From Alphaproteobacteria bacterium (GTDB lineage Bacteria > Pseudomonadota > Alphaproteobacteria > Micropepsales > Micropepsaceae), in contig JAATGP010000020.1 of the NCBI GenBank assembly GCA_015654635.1, positions 62,001 through 126,000 on the forward strand: a DNA stretch of 64,000 nt, given 5' to 3'. The notes below the pieces were generated by a model. The model had not been told where the DNA came from. It did not search any database and was given only the letters and a program-made list of their open reading frames with translations. A program made the translations under genes and the position numbers. Shown piece after piece: positions 19,154 to 28,474 of the stretch. Within the stretch, counting starts at the first letter, position 1. Each line of letters begins with the position of its first letter.

Positions 19154-21283
19154 TCATTTTGCATTCACGGGGTGCACGCCAGCGTCCTTCTCCCGTGCCC
19201 AGTAGCGAAGGGCACGGCAGGATTTGATGAACTTGGCGGCGTCGCGATCCTCTTTCAGGGGGACGAAACCCGCATCAACCTTATCGGCAATACCGGCGGC
19301 CTGCAGCAGACCCGCGGCAGCCGCTGTGAAGGCAATGACTTTGCAATGCGCAAAGGCGTCGCTGATGAAGTCCTTTGTGGCCGCATCCGTGGCCAGCAAG
19401 GTGGCGCCCTTTGGGGAAATGACCAGCGCCACGGCATCATAAAGCACAGAGGGGCCGCCGTCGATTTTCTGTTGCGCCGGAACCTTCTTGCGATCGGAAA
19501 GGGTTACCCCAGCAATCTTGGGCGCGATCACCTCGTACTGCGTGCCCTCCTTGTCACATGCCGCGGTCAAGGCGGCAAAGAGTGTCGCGTCGGCGCCATC
19601 CGTCAAGAGAATGCCCAGCTTGCGGCCCTTGAACGATTGCGGCCCGTTCTTGACAATGCTGAGCGGAGCCGAAGGCGGCAAATCGCTGATCGGCTTGCGC
19701 GCCGGTTTGGCAGCAGGGGGCATCTCCAGGCCGAGACCGTCGGCCACGGCGGCCGCAAGTGCCTCATCGATATTGCGCAGATGGGAGACCATGCGGCTCC
19801 GAATATCCGTGCGCTCGACTTTGCTCAATTCGAAGATCAGAGCATTGGCGATATGGCTCTGCTCGACACCAGTCTGGCTGACGTAGAACTGACGGGCTTG
19901 GCTATAATGGTCGGCAAATGTCTCCGACCGCAGGCGTTGCTTGGGCCCCTCTGCCTCCTCGGCAAAGCTCGTGAATCCTTTGGCGGGATTTTCGCGCGGA
20001 CCGGCGCCCCAGCTGTTCGGTTCATAATTGGCACGCCCCACCGGATTGCGCATCGCCATATGCCCATCCTGTTGGAAATGGGCAAAGGGGCATTTGGGAG
20101 CATTGATGGGGATATGGGTGAAGTTGGGTCCGCCCAATCGTTTGATCTGGGTATCGAGATAGGAAAAGTTGCGTCCTTGCAGCAGCGGGTCATTTGAGAA
20201 ATCGATGCCCGGAACGATGTTCTGCGTGCAGAAGGCAACCTGCTCGGTTTCGGCAAAAAAATTGTCAACCATTCGGTCCAGCACCAGGCGCCCGACGACT
20301 TTGATCGGCACGAGCTCTTCCGGAATGATTTTGGTCGGGTCGAGAACATCGAAGTCGAAACGCGCGGCGAAGGCATCGTCGAACAGCTGCACGCCAAGCT
20401 GCCATTCCGGGAAATTGCCGGATTGGATTGCGTTCCATAGGTCGCGCCGGTGAAAGTCCGGGTCGGCCCCATTGATTTTCACGGCTTCGTTCCAAGCCAC
20501 CGACTGCAGTCCGAGGACCGGCTTCCAGTGGAATTTGACGAAAGTCGATTTTCCCTTCGCATTGACGAGCCGGAAGGTATGGACGCCAAAGCCCTCCATG
20601 AAACGGAAGGAGCGCGGAATCGTCCGGTCCGACATAATCCACATCACCATGTGCATCGATTCCGGCGTCAGGGAGATGAAGTCCCAGAAATTGTCGTGCG
20701 CCGTCTGGGCTTGCGGGAAGTCACGGTCGGGCTCGGGTTTGGCGGCATGAATCAGATCCGGAAATTTGATCGCATCCTGAATAAAGAAGACCGGGATGTT
20801 ATTGCCGACGATGTCCCAATTGCCTTCTTTGGTATAAAGCTTGACGGCGAAACCGCGGACGTCGCGCGCCAAATCCGGCGAGCCTTTGCTGCCCGCCACC
20901 GTTGAAAAGCGTACAAAGGCGGGGACTCTCTCACCTTTGCGCTGAAAAAGATCGGCGCGGGTGATATCGGAAAGCGCCTGTGTGCATTCAAAAAAGCCAT
21001 GCGCAGCATAGCCGCGGGCGTGGACCACACGTTCTGGAATACGTTCGTGGTCGAAGTGGAAAATCTTTTCCCGGAAATGAAAATCCTCGAGCAGGGCAGG
21101 GCCTCGGGCGCCTTGACGCAGCGTATTCTGATCGTCTGCGACCGGTGTGCCTTGCTGCGTCGTCAGGGTTTCTATGACGCCCCCAGCGTTTTGGTGGGTC
21201 TCGCCGCCATTGCCGGGGTTACCAAGGTCAATAGTGCGCGAGCCACGCTTTGTCTTTTGCGCTTGGGCAGTGACCTTCGCCAT
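19154..21283 (-). CDS. katE: Large-subunit catalase HPII (KatE)
   Basis: Heme catalase, 2 H2O2 to water and O2. It has 709 residues, the large clade-2 form. The distal His lies in [13 protein letters not shown], Asn in [15 protein letters not shown] and the proximal Tyr region near residue 380 ([19 protein letters not shown]). From about residue 560 the flavodoxin-like C-terminal domain of large catalases follows ([13 protein letters not shown]). Just upstream lies an exact EcfG-type promoter, so stationary-phase or general-stress control is expected. Confidence 0.96.
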   Translation of the reverse strand: MAKVTAQAQKTKRGSRTIDLGNPGNGGETHQNAGGVIETLTTQQGTPVADDQNTLRQGARGPALLEDFHFREKIFHFDHERIPERVVHARGYAAHGFFECTQALSDITRADLFQRKGERVPAFVRFSTVAGSKGSPDLARDVRGFAVKLYTKEGNWDIVGNNIPVFFIQDAIKFPDLIHAAKPEPDRDFPQAQTAHDNFWDFISLTPESMHMVMWIMSDRTIPRSFRFMEGFGVHTFRLVNAKGKSTFVKFHWKPVLGLQSVAWNEAVKINGADPDFHRRDLWNAIQSGNFPEWQLGVQLFDDAFAARFDFDVLDPTKIIPEELVPIKVVGRLVLDRMVDNFFAETEQVAFCTQNIVPGIDFSNDPLLQGRNFSYLDTQIKRLGGPNFTHIPINAPKCPFAHFQQDGHMAMRNPVGRANYEPNSWGAGPRENPAKGFTSFAEEAEGPKQRLRSETFADHYSQARQFYVSQTGVEQSHIANALIFELSKVERTDIRSRMVSHLRNIDEALAAAVADGLGLEMPPAAKPARKPISDLPPSAPLSIVKNGPQSFKGRKLGILLTDGADATLFAALTAACDKEGTQYEVIAPKIAGVTLSDRKKVPAQQKIDGGPSVLYDAVALVISPKGATLLATDAATKDFISDAFAHCKVIAFTAAAAGLLQAAGIADKVDAGFVPLKEDRDAAKFIKSCRALRYWAREKDAGVHPVNAK

Positions 21284-21326
21284 TGGAGACCCTCTTCGTT
21301 TTTTTGTAGATTTTCAGCAGGTGAAT

Positions 21327-21351
21327 AACGCCAGAGCGGAGCGTAAGTTCC
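21327..21351 (-). promoter_or_regulatory. EcfG-type general stress promoter of katE
   Basis: On the minus strand GGAAC, 16 bases, then CGTT: an exact match to the promoter consensus for the alphaproteobacterial general stress sigma factor EcfG. It lies about 44 bases before the katE ATG. Confidence 0.7.
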
Positions 21352-21419
21352 TTCGCGACGGCCTGGCTGTGCTACGGAGCGGTGTAACCAGCGAATGCTG
21401 TCGCCGCTCGCACGGCCCC

Positions 21420-21444
21420 GAAACAATTGGGGGCGGTGAACGTT
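21420..21444 (+). promoter_or_regulatory. Possible EcfG-like promoter of the DUF4142 gene
   Basis: GAAAC-N16-CGTT on the plus strand, one mismatch from GGAAC-N16-CGTT, 29 bases before the ATG. It is divergent from the exact katE site, so both genes may respond to the same sigma factor. Weaker than the katE site. Confidence 0.35.
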
Positions 21445-21473
21445 GAAGATAGGAAACATTTGGGAGATTTTTC

Positions 21474-22082
21474 ATGAAGCGCTTTTTTGTGACAACGGCT
21501 GCCGCGGCCATTATGTGCGGTTCAGCTTGGGCGGCTCCTGCCGATAAGCCTAGCCACGAGAGCCCCGTGGCGGGAACCAATTCGGAAGCGATGAGCGCGA
21601 CTAAAGACACAGCCGCTGGCCTCGTCGGTACTGTTTCGGCGGAAATGACCACGACCACGCAAGGTTTCGTCACCGCCGCAGCCACCAGTGATATGTATGA
21701 GGTCACGGCCGGAAAGATTGCCCTCGACCGGTCGCAGTCCCCAAAAGTCAAAGCCTTTGCCCAGGAGATGATCGACGCCCATACCAAAACGACCGATACT
21801 TTGAAGGGCATTTTGTCGGCCAACGCGATTGCCGTCACCCCGCCAGAGCATGTGGATAGCCGTCGCCAAATGATGCTGGACGATCTGCGCGGCGCTACCG
21901 CGGCAGATTTCGATCACCGCTATGTGGCGCAGCAAGTGGCGGCCCATAAGGAGGCAAATATCCTAATGCGTGGCTACGCCAAAAGCGGCGACAACGCCAA
22001 AATCCGCACCTTCGCAAGACAGACCGACGCCCACGTGAAGCAGCATTTGGCGATGGCACAAAGCCTAGCCAAAATGAAATAA
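21474..22082 (+). CDS. Secreted DUF4142 protein
   Basis: Protein of 202 residues with a clear Sec signal peptide (basic MKRFF, hydrophobic stretch, likely cleavage after GSAWA near residue 20), so it acts in the periplasm. The mature part is helical and carries the DUF4142 pattern: FVTAAATSDMYEVTAGKIAL, KAFAQEMIDAHTKTTDTL, and a C-terminal helix with DAHVKQHLAMAQSL. The fold is a ferritin-like four-helix bundle in this family; the biochemical role is unknown. Neighbouring katE and the EcfG-like sequence upstream suggest stress induction. Confidence 0.85.
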   Translation: MKRFFVTTAAAAIMCGSAWAAPADKPSHESPVAGTNSEAMSATKDTAAGLVGTVSAEMTTTTQGFVTAAATSDMYEVTAGKIALDRSQSPKVKAFAQEMIDAHTKTTDTLKGILSANAIAVTPPEHVDSRRQMMLDDLRGATAADFDHRYVAQQVAAHKEANILMRGYAKSGDNAKIRTFARQTDAHVKQHLAMAQSLAKMK

Positions 22083-22089
22083 GCCATTT

Positions 22090-22118
22090 GGGGAAGCATG
22101 CGGCTTCCCCAACTTTTT
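22090..22118 (+). terminator. Rho-independent terminator after the DUF4142 gene
   Basis: Perfect stem GGGGAAGC-N5-GCTTCCCC (22090-22110) followed by AACTTTTT, starting 8 bases after the stop codon. Confidence 0.8.
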
Positions 22119-22152
22119 CTCCTCAGCGGGCTTGCGGCTTTTCTTGGTATAA

Positions 22153-22171
22153 CGGCGCCCTACGGGCGCCG
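22153..22171. other. Perfect 8-bp hairpin upstream of the small conserved gene
   Basis: CGGCGCCC-TAC-GGGCGCCG with no U tract, between the DUF4142 terminator and the next start codon. It could be a leader structure or a backup stop signal. Confidence 0.35.
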
Positions 22172-22205
22172 CCGCGCCCACGCTCCGAGACCCGCGAGGC
22201 CCAAT

Positions 22206-22511
22206 ATGCATCTGATTCAGGTACTCCTGCCGGTACGAGATAACGCCGGGCAGGCTTATGCGGAAAGCCTGTTTCAAACCATCAACGCGACACTGGTGGG
22301 AGCGTTCGGTGGTGTCACAGCCTTTTCGCGGTCACCTGCCAAGGGAACCTGGGTGAATGCCGAGCGAGAAAAACTTGATGATGTGATTGTGGTCGAAGTC
22401 ATGGCGAAAACCCTCGACCGCCGCTGGTGGCAGGCATTTCGCGAGAGGTTGGAAACTGAGATGATGCAAACGGAAATCGTAGTTCGTACCTATGCCATCG
22501 AGCGATTATAA
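22206..22511 (+). CDS. Small conserved protein of unknown function
   Basis: Predicted cytoplasmic protein of 101 residues. The start MHLIQVLLPVRDNAGQAY and the central FGGVTAFSRSPAKGTW look like a widespread uncharacterised family of about 100 residues. I do not know a function. The frame stays open 108 bases upstream, but that start lies inside the preceding terminator loop, so the internal ATG is preferred. A hairpin CGGCGCCC-TAC-GGGCGCCG at 22153-22171 lies between terminator and start. Confidence 0.65.
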   Translation: MHLIQVLLPVRDNAGQAYAESLFQTINATLVGAFGGVTAFSRSPAKGTWVNAEREKLDDVIVVEVMAKTLDRRWWQAFRERLETEMMQTEIVVRTYAIERL

Positions 22512-22626
22512 AGCCCCAGTCCCCGCCTGGCGAAAGTCCCGAAAGCTTACGGAATACCGCAGTTGATCCATCGGCGCGATGCTCCGCTACGCTGCCTTTG
22601 GTGCCCCGGGAGGATCAATCGAAAGC

Positions 22627-24246
22627 CTAAGAGGCACTTGGGTCCAGCATTTGGCGGACGCGCTTGGCCAAGGCGTCCATAACGAAGGGCTTGGCAATGA
22701 TCTGCATACCGGAGACCAGAAAGTTGTTGCTGGCTGCGTTTTCGGCATAGCCGGTCATAAATAGAACCTTCAGGTCCGGGCGTGTGGTCCGCCCAGCGTC
22801 GGCGAGTTGCCGGCCATTCAATCCCGGCAGCCCGATGTCTGTAACAAGCAGATCGATGCGTTGATTGGACTGCAGGATACGCAGCGCCGCCTGTCCTTCT
22901 GCGGCTTCCAGTGCCCGATAGCCCAAGTCTTGCAGTGTTTCGACCACGAGTAGGCGCACCACCGCCTCGTCTTCCACCACCAGAATGATCTCGCCGTGAT
23001 CGGTCGCAAAGCCTGCGGTCGCGCTGCCATCTTCTGGGGCAACCGCGGCCCCGCCCTCATATTGCGGCAAGCAGATTTCGATCGTCGTGCCTTGGTCGAT
23101 TTCGCTGTCGATTCGCACCGAACCGTCCGATTGACGGACAAACCCATAGATCATGGACAGGCCCAAACCCGTGCCTTGGCCAATCGGTTTGGTGGTGAAA
23201 AATGGGTCGAAGGCGCGGGATTTGACGTCAGGCGGCATGCCGACACCCGTATCGCGAACCTGAATGGAGACGTAGCGGCCCAGCGGCAGATCGTATTTCA
23301 GGCCATCTTTTTCGCTGAGAATCTTATTGGCTGTTGTGATCATCACTTCGCCGCCATCAGGCATCGCGTCACGGGCATTGATGACGAGATTGAGGAGAGC
23401 ATTTTCCAATTGGTTGGTATCGCAGCGGACGATTTTAAGGTCGGACGCAAGGTCGGTCTTCAAAGCGACAGTTTCGCCCATCGATCGCCGTAACAATTCT
23501 TCAACGCTGCCGATGAGATCGTTGACATTGACCGGTTTGGGATCCACCGGTTGGCGCCGGGAGAAAGCAAGCAAACGGTGGGTCAGGGCGGCCGCTCTGT
23601 TCGCCGATGTCAGGGCACCCTTCAGAAAGCGGTCGACATCGCTGATTCGTCCCTCCACGATGCGGCGTTGCACGCGATCCAGAGAGCCTATGATGCCCTG
23701 CAGCAAATTGTTGAAATCATGCGCGATGCCGCCCGTCAATTGGCCCACGGCTTCCATTTTCTGAGACTGCCGCAGCTGCTCTTCCATCGCCTTGATTCTA
23801 TCCGTGGCCTCGACCAGAGCGTCGTAACGCGCGGTGTAACGTTCACGCAGCACCATCTCGCGATGATGGGCAACGGTGACGTCGATGATTTGCAGCAGGC
23901 AAACGCGGTCGTCTTTCGGGCCAAGCGGGCGCACCGAGACGTCATGCACCATGTCGAAGCCCGCCGCGGTTTTGAGCGGAAAGATCGAGCGGTGCAGAGA
24001 GTGCATCAGAAGACTGGAGACGCCAGATGCAAAGGCGGCTTCAATCGTCGATTTGAGGCGAGGCGAATTGGCTTGAGGGAAGACATCCCAGAGCGGTCGC
24101 CCGGTGGCGTCGTCGGCCGCTACTTTGCTCGCCGCGGCGAACCAACGATTCCAGTCCCGGACGCGCTTTTCCCGATCGAGAATAACGATGCCGCTATCCA
24201 AGCTCTCGATTACGCTATTGGCCAAGGCCAGATCAGGTATCGGCAT
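22627..24246 (-). CDS. Hybrid histidine kinase: PAS - kinase - receiver
   Basis: Soluble sensor kinase of about 539 residues. PAS domain near the N-terminus (SLDSGIVILDREKRVRDWN), H-box with the phospho-acceptor His in GGIAHDFNNLLQGI, N-box LLNLVINARDAMPDGG, G boxes DTGVGMPPDV and GQGTGLGLSMIYGF, then a receiver with the phospho-Asp in LLVTDIGLPGLNG. No membrane segment. An upstream TTG at 24285 is also in frame, but the ATG at 24246 leaves only a 14-base overlap with the cheC-like gene and is preferred. Last gene of the chemosensory operon; how it connects to CheA or CheY is unknown. Confidence 0.85.
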   Translation of the reverse strand: MPIPDLALANSVIESLDSGIVILDREKRVRDWNRWFAAASKVAADDATGRPLWDVFPQANSPRLKSTIEAAFASGVSSLLMHSLHRSIFPLKTAAGFDMVHDVSVRPLGPKDDRVCLLQIIDVTVAHHREMVLRERYTARYDALVEATDRIKAMEEQLRQSQKMEAVGQLTGGIAHDFNNLLQGIIGSLDRVQRRIVEGRISDVDRFLKGALTSANRAAALTHRLLAFSRRQPVDPKPVNVNDLIGSVEELLRRSMGETVALKTDLASDLKIVRCDTNQLENALLNLVINARDAMPDGGEVMITTANKILSEKDGLKYDLPLGRYVSIQVRDTGVGMPPDVKSRAFDPFFTTKPIGQGTGLGLSMIYGFVRQSDGSVRIDSEIDQGTTIEICLPQYEGGAAVAPEDGSATAGFATDHGEIILVVEDEAVVRLLVVETLQDLGYRALEAAEGQAALRILQSNQRIDLLVTDIGLPGLNGRQLADAGRTTRPDLKVLFMTGYAENAASNNFLVSGMQIIAKPFVMDALAKRVRQMLDPSAS

Positions 24247-24883
24247 CCGATGACAATCCGCCAGCAGTTCTTTCGATAAACTCAACCAACAGCACTTTAA
24301 GTGCAGCCAGCGACGGCATATCCATCAGCATCGCGATATAGCCTTTGACGTCGCGGTTCTGAACGGCAAAATTGATATAGACGAACAACACCAGATCGCC
24401 GGATTCCGGCGGCGGGGGTAGATTGAAAAATTGTGCTGCATCGCCGCGCAAGATTTCCGGCAGGGACATTTTCAGACTGCGTTCCAGCATATTGGCGATC
24501 GTCGCCAGACAGCCGTTCAGAATGATGTTGCCGGTCTCCGCCAGTGCCTCATGCTCGAGGTCCATGATATCCTCGAGCGACAGCTCGCTACCCGCCACCG
24601 CGCGCACAATTTCCAGGCTCTTGGCCTCGGGAAAAATCAGCATCGCGCGGCCCGTAATGTCACCTTCGAACACCTGATGCACGGCGACGAGTCTGGCGGC
24701 CTCGCTTTGGCGCAGTATGGCCACTGCGCTTTCGCGTGCCAGAAGTTCAACCTTGGGCACCGACAGGATAATTTCCTGGCCAACCATCTCGCGCAGCCCC
24801 GTGGCCGCACCGCTGACGCCGATATTGACCAATTCGGTCAGGGCGTCCAACTCCAACGCATTCAAGGGAAGGGGCGTTTCCAT
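24233..24883 (-). CDS. CheC-like CheY-P phosphatase/adaptor
   Basis: Protein of 216 residues with two copies of the CheC/CheX active-site helix pattern, E-x2-N: ELVNIGVSGAATGL near residue 17 and ETGNIILNGCLATIANM near residue 117. Two intact copies are typical of CheC. It probably dephosphorylates a CheY of this operon, which lacks a CheZ gene. The ATG overlaps the stop of the upstream cheY by one base. It is somewhat C-terminally extended relative to the core CheC. Confidence 0.82.
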   Translation of the reverse strand: METPLPLNALELDALTELVNIGVSGAATGLREMVGQEIILSVPKVELLARESAVAILRQSEAARLVAVHQVFEGDITGRAMLIFPEAKSLEIVRAVAGSELSLEDIMDLEHEALAETGNIILNGCLATIANMLERSLKMSLPEILRGDAAQFFNLPPPPESGDLVLFVYINFAVQNRDVKGYIAMLMDMPSLAALKVLLVEFIERTAGGLSSDADT

Positions 24884-25266
24884 TAGGTCTTGTGCGCCTT
24901 CAGTTTAAGTTCAGCGTTCTCGAGGAAATCGCGCAGCGTCAGTTCGGTGAGAGGCTTGGTCAGAAATGTCGCGCCCACGGCCTGCGAGCGATCCACGATT
25001 TCTTTCTGATGATTTGCAGAAATCACCGCCAACACGATCTCGGGCTGGGCTGCTTTGAGATCGGCGGCCAGGTGTAAACCGTCACGCTCAGGCATGTTGA
25101 AGTCCAGCAACGCAAGGTCGAAGTGCGATTCTTTGGCCAAGCGTAAGGCTTCTTCGGCGCTTGAGGCCTCGATGCGGGTCCACTCCGGACGCACGTTGTT
25201 GAAAGCCTTGGCAACGGCCATGCGAGCCAGCTTGCTGTCATCGACAACCAGGATCTTGTACGTCAT
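24883..25266 (-). CDS. Single-domain response regulator (CheY-like)
   Basis: Receiver of 127 residues with no output domain. The acidic pair is in ILVVDDSKLARM, the phospho-Asp in LALLDFNMPERDG, the Thr/Ser position in LAVISANHQ and the Lys in FLTKPLTEL. It sits directly before the cheC-like gene and after cheA in transcription order, so it is the likely CheA target of this pathway. Which machinery it controls is not encoded here. Confidence 0.88.
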   Translation of the reverse strand: MTYKILVVDDSKLARMAVAKAFNNVRPEWTRIEASSAEEALRLAKESHFDLALLDFNMPERDGLHLAADLKAAQPEIVLAVISANHQKEIVDRSQAVGATFLTKPLTELTLRDFLENAELKLKAHKT

Positions 25267-25372
25267 TTACCCACACCTACTTTCAGTTTTTGCCCCGGCA
25301 AAGGGGCTCCGGCCATGACAAAGCCACTGTAAAGCAGCGCCGCGTAAGCCGCCAGTCCGGGGGAGCCTTCTG

Positions 25373-27250
25373 TCATTGCAGCAAATCCGGCAAATCGAGA
25401 ACAACAAGAACGCTGCCGTCACCCAACAGGCTGGTACCGGAGACACCCGGCATGCCGTGCAGAATTCCATCCATGGGTTTCAGCATGACATCAAGCCGGT
25501 CGCCGAAGCCGTCGACCTCAAGACCGCTCAACTGTCCGGCGATAGAAATAACCACAATCTTGACGTCTTGGGGAGCTTGACCGTCCCATGCACGGCCCAA
25601 AGAGGCGGCCAGATTGACCAGCGGAATGGTCCGATCACGCAGAACGAAGGCCTGACCCTGGCCAATGGACGAAATCTGCTCGCGTGGCAATAGCGCGGTT
25701 TCCACGACCTGATCGAGGGGGAGGCCGAAAACCTGCCCTGCGGCTTCAACCGTCATGACGGGGGTCATCATTACACTGAAGGGCAGGCGCAATGTTACCG
25801 TCATGCCTAGACCCGGTTTGCTTGAGATACGCGCGGAACCACCCAGCCGCTCCACGCTGCTGCGCACGACATTCATGCCAACACCGCGTCCTGACAAGCC
25901 GGTCACGGTGGCAGCAGTGGAGAAGCCGGGTGCAAAGACCAAATCGGCCACCTCATCATCCGTCATCTGAGCAATAGTCTCGGGTTCAGCCACCCCGCGC
26001 GCTACAGCGAGCGTTCGCACTTTCTGAATGTCGATGCCGCGGCCATCATCCTGAACCTCGACCAAAACGACGTCATCACTGCGGGAGGCGCGCAATGAAA
26101 TGGTCGCGACGGGGGGCTTGGCGCCGGCCACTCGTTCCTTCGCCATTTCCACACCGTGATCCAGAGCATTGCGGATAACATGTAGGAGGGGTTCGAATAA
26201 GCTCTCCACGACAACCTTGTCGGCTTCGGTATCATCGCCCTCTGTAACCAGCTTGGCGGGTTTGCCGAGCTGCTCGCCGATCTCGCGCACCAGCTTGGGA
26301 AAGCGATTGAAGACTTGGCGCATGGGCAAGACGCGAATGGTCAGGACCGCGCGCTGAAGTTCTTCAATATGCCGGCCTAGAATCGCATGTTGATTTTTCA
26401 GGAGTGCCGCCAATGCTTGGGGGTCGCTATTGGCTTGTGCCAGCCGGGCGGCGTAGCCAACGGCATTCTTGGCAATGGTGAGTTCGCCGGTCAGTTTTAC
26501 CAAGGCATCGATGCGCTCCACGTCGACACGCAGGACACGGGCCGCCGCATCCGTTGTGATGATGGACTCCGGCAAAGCCGCGGCAGGCAACAATTTGTTC
26601 AGTGCCAGGATGAGAGGGGCGCTGTCCTCTGCGGCTGCCGCTGCGCCCGCAGTGCGTTCAATATCGGTTATCTCGGCCATCTGGCCACTGCTACGCAAAA
26701 GGTTGACCGCCACCCGCCCGGCAGAGACCAGCCGGCCCACAAAGTTCTCGGCACCCTTTTCTTGCAACAGCGCGATTTGGGACTGAAGCAATGAGATCGC
26801 CGCGGCCGAAAAAGATCCGCTCCCGCCTGTAGCAGTCCCATCGTGCGAGACCATGGGGGGGGTAACGGGCGTTGAGCCCGCATTGAAGCGCGCGATCATC
26901 TCCTCGGCCTCAACCTCGGCCTTGTCCGGAATCTCACCATCGATCTGCATAGCATCCAGCCATTGCAGAATGAGATCGAGACAGCTTAAGCAATGGCTGA
27001 TCAGCTCTCGCGAAATGATCGTCTTGCCAGAGCGCACCTTCGCCAGCACGTCTTCGGCAACATGGGCCGCTTTGGCCATGGCTGCGAAATCGACGATCCC
27101 GGCAGATCCTTTCAGGGTGTGAAAGCCGCGGAATGCACTATCGAGGCGATCGATGTCACCAGGATTTTCCTCGATCGCCAAAAGGTCGGCTGTCGCTTGC
27201 TCGACCAGTTCGCGCGACTCCAGCAAGAATTGCTCAACAAATTCATTCAT
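25373..27250 (-). CDS. cheA: Chemotaxis histidine kinase CheA
   Basis: Kinase of 625 residues. HPt domain with phospho-His44 in FHTLKGSAGI; a linker of about 130 residues (120-250) in which I see no clear P2 domain; dimerisation helices (AILGRHIEELQRAVLTIRVL); catalytic domain with N-box LLHVIRNALDHGVE, G1 VQDDGRGIDI and G2 GLSGRGVGMNVV; C-terminal CheW-like P5 domain. It lies 3' of the receiver gene with its start overlapping that stop, and 106 bases before the cheY gene. Autophosphorylation and transfer to the neighbouring receivers are expected. Confidence 0.93.
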   Translation of the reverse strand: MNEFVEQFLLESRELVEQATADLLAIEENPGDIDRLDSAFRGFHTLKGSAGIVDFAAMAKAAHVAEDVLAKVRSGKTIISRELISHCLSCLDLILQWLDAMQIDGEIPDKAEVEAEEMIARFNAGSTPVTPPMVSHDGTATGGSGSFSAAAISLLQSQIALLQEKGAENFVGRLVSAGRVAVNLLRSSGQMAEITDIERTAGAAAAAEDSAPLILALNKLLPAAALPESIITTDAAARVLRVDVERIDALVKLTGELTIAKNAVGYAARLAQANSDPQALAALLKNQHAILGRHIEELQRAVLTIRVLPMRQVFNRFPKLVREIGEQLGKPAKLVTEGDDTEADKVVVESLFEPLLHVIRNALDHGVEMAKERVAGAKPPVATISLRASRSDDVVLVEVQDDGRGIDIQKVRTLAVARGVAEPETIAQMTDDEVADLVFAPGFSTAATVTGLSGRGVGMNVVRSSVERLGGSARISSKPGLGMTVTLRLPFSVMMTPVMTVEAAGQVFGLPLDQVVETALLPREQISSIGQGQAFVLRDRTIPLVNLAASLGRAWDGQAPQDVKIVVISIAGQLSGLEVDGFGDRLDVMLKPMDGILHGMPGVSGTSLLGDGSVLVVLDLPDLLQ

Positions 27251-27630
27251 GCGGGGCGCCCTGACAGAAGCGCAGCGTATTGCAAAAGAACATCCTCACG
27301 CAGCGGCTTGACGAGGTAGTGGTTGGCACCAGCTGCCCGGGCGGCGGCGATATCGTGGCCTTCGGCTTCGGTGCTGGCGACAACAGCTGGCGTGGAACCA
27401 AGCGGTAGCGCTTGGCGCCGCAGAGTCTTTAAAAACGAAATGCCGTCCATTTGCGGCATGTTCACGTCGACAATCATGAAATCGACCTCGCTTTGCAGAA
27501 GCTTCTCCATCGCTTCGACACCGTTCAAGGCCTCTTCGACTTGGTATCCTGCGCGCTCCAGAATGTCGCGATAATAGGCACGGGTAAGACCGGCATCGTC
27601 GATAATCAGAACCCGTGGTTTTTCAGACAT
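27247..27630 (-). CDS. Single-domain response regulator (second CheY-like)
   Basis: Receiver of 127 residues: VLIIDDAGLTRAYYRD, phospho-Asp in FMIVDVNMPQMDG, and Lys in YLVKPLREDVLL. The frame is open 39 bases upstream, but the ATG giving MSEKPRVLIIDD fits the family and reduces the overlap with cheR to 8 bases. Two free receivers in one operon may serve as output and phosphate sink, which is inference. Confidence 0.88.
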   Translation of the reverse strand: MSEKPRVLIIDDAGLTRAYYRDILERAGYQVEEALNGVEAMEKLLQSEVDFMIVDVNMPQMDGISFLKTLRRQALPLGSTPAVVASTEAEGHDIAAARAAGANHYLVKPLREDVLLQYAALLSGRPA

Positions 27631-28474
27631 GCGTCGCACCCAGCGGTCGTTGGTACACGATGGCGTCACTATAACGGCAGACGTCGAACAAAGGGGAAAT
27701 GCGGCTCATCGATTCACTATGACCGAGGCACAAAAATCCCCCTGATGAGAGGTTTTCAAACAAGTTCTCGGCCGCCGTACGGCGCGAGGCTTCGTCGAAG
27801 TAGATCAGCACATTACGGCAGAAGACAATATCGAATTGGCCGTGCAAGCCAGTGCCCCCGGGTTCCACCAGATTGGCCGGAGTAAAGCGGACGGATTGGC
27901 GAAGCTCGTCCAGTATCCGCCAACGCTCGTCACCGAGATCTACGAAATATTTGGCGATCAGCGCCGGCGATAGCCGCATTAAGGAGCGTTTGCCAAAATA
28001 GCCTTCCTGCGCCGCTTCCATCACCCGCGTATCAATGTCAGAGCCGACAATTTCGATATTGTGCTGGTCGACTTCGGGCCAATTTTCCAGCAGCCAGATG
28101 GCAATGGAATAAGGCTCCTCGCCGGTTGAACAGGGCACGGACCAAATGCGGATTGGTTCCCCCGCACGTTTCACCCTCAGGCGCTCCCGCAAGAGATCGG
28201 ACGTCATGCATTGCAGCTGGTGATCTTCGCGATAGAAATAGGTTTCGTTGACGGTCAGCGTGTTGATGAATTGCTCGATTTCCCCATTCACATCACTGCG
28301 CAGCCGCGCGAAGTAGCTGGCGAAGGAGCCTGCACCGGTCGCCAGCATGCGCTCAAACATGCGCCGTTCGACATAGTAGCGTTTCACCTCGGTGAAGATC
28401 ATGCCGGTACGGCGATAGAGAAATTCACAGAGGCGGCGAAATTCGTCCTCCGTCGCCGGAATGGGGTCGCTCAC
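27623..28474 (-). CDS. cheR: Chemoreceptor methyltransferase CheR
   Basis: SAM-dependent glutamate methyltransferase, 283 residues, matching the usual 270-290. N-terminal helical domain (FRRLCEFLYRRTGM, VERRMFERMLAT), SAM domain with SVPCSTGEEPYSIAI, the VGSDIDTRVMEAA strand, and FDIVFCRNVLIYFDEASR. I place the start at a GTG that overlaps the stop of the HEAT gene (GTGA), because the longer open frame would run through that gene. It methylates receptor glutamates, opposing CheB two genes away. Confidence 0.92.
   Translation of the reverse strand: MSDPIPATEDEFRRLCEFLYRRTGMIFTEVKRYYVERRMFERMLATGAGSFASYFARLRSDVNGEIEQFINTLTVNETYFYREDHQLQCMTSDLLRERLRVKRAGEPIRIWSVPCSTGEEPYSIAIWLLENWPEVDQHNIEIVGSDIDTRVMEAAQEGYFGKRSLMRLSPALIAKYFVDLGDERWRILDELRQSVRFTPANLVEPGGTGLHGQFDIVFCRNVLIYFDEASRRTAAENLFENLSSGGFLCLGHSESMSRISPLFDVCRYSDAIVYQRPLGATHV

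Noticed and set aside
25280..25330. GCCCC/GGGGC hairpin between cheY and cheA as terminator
   Set aside because: On the transcribed minus strand it is followed by an A run, not U; no termination expected within the operon.
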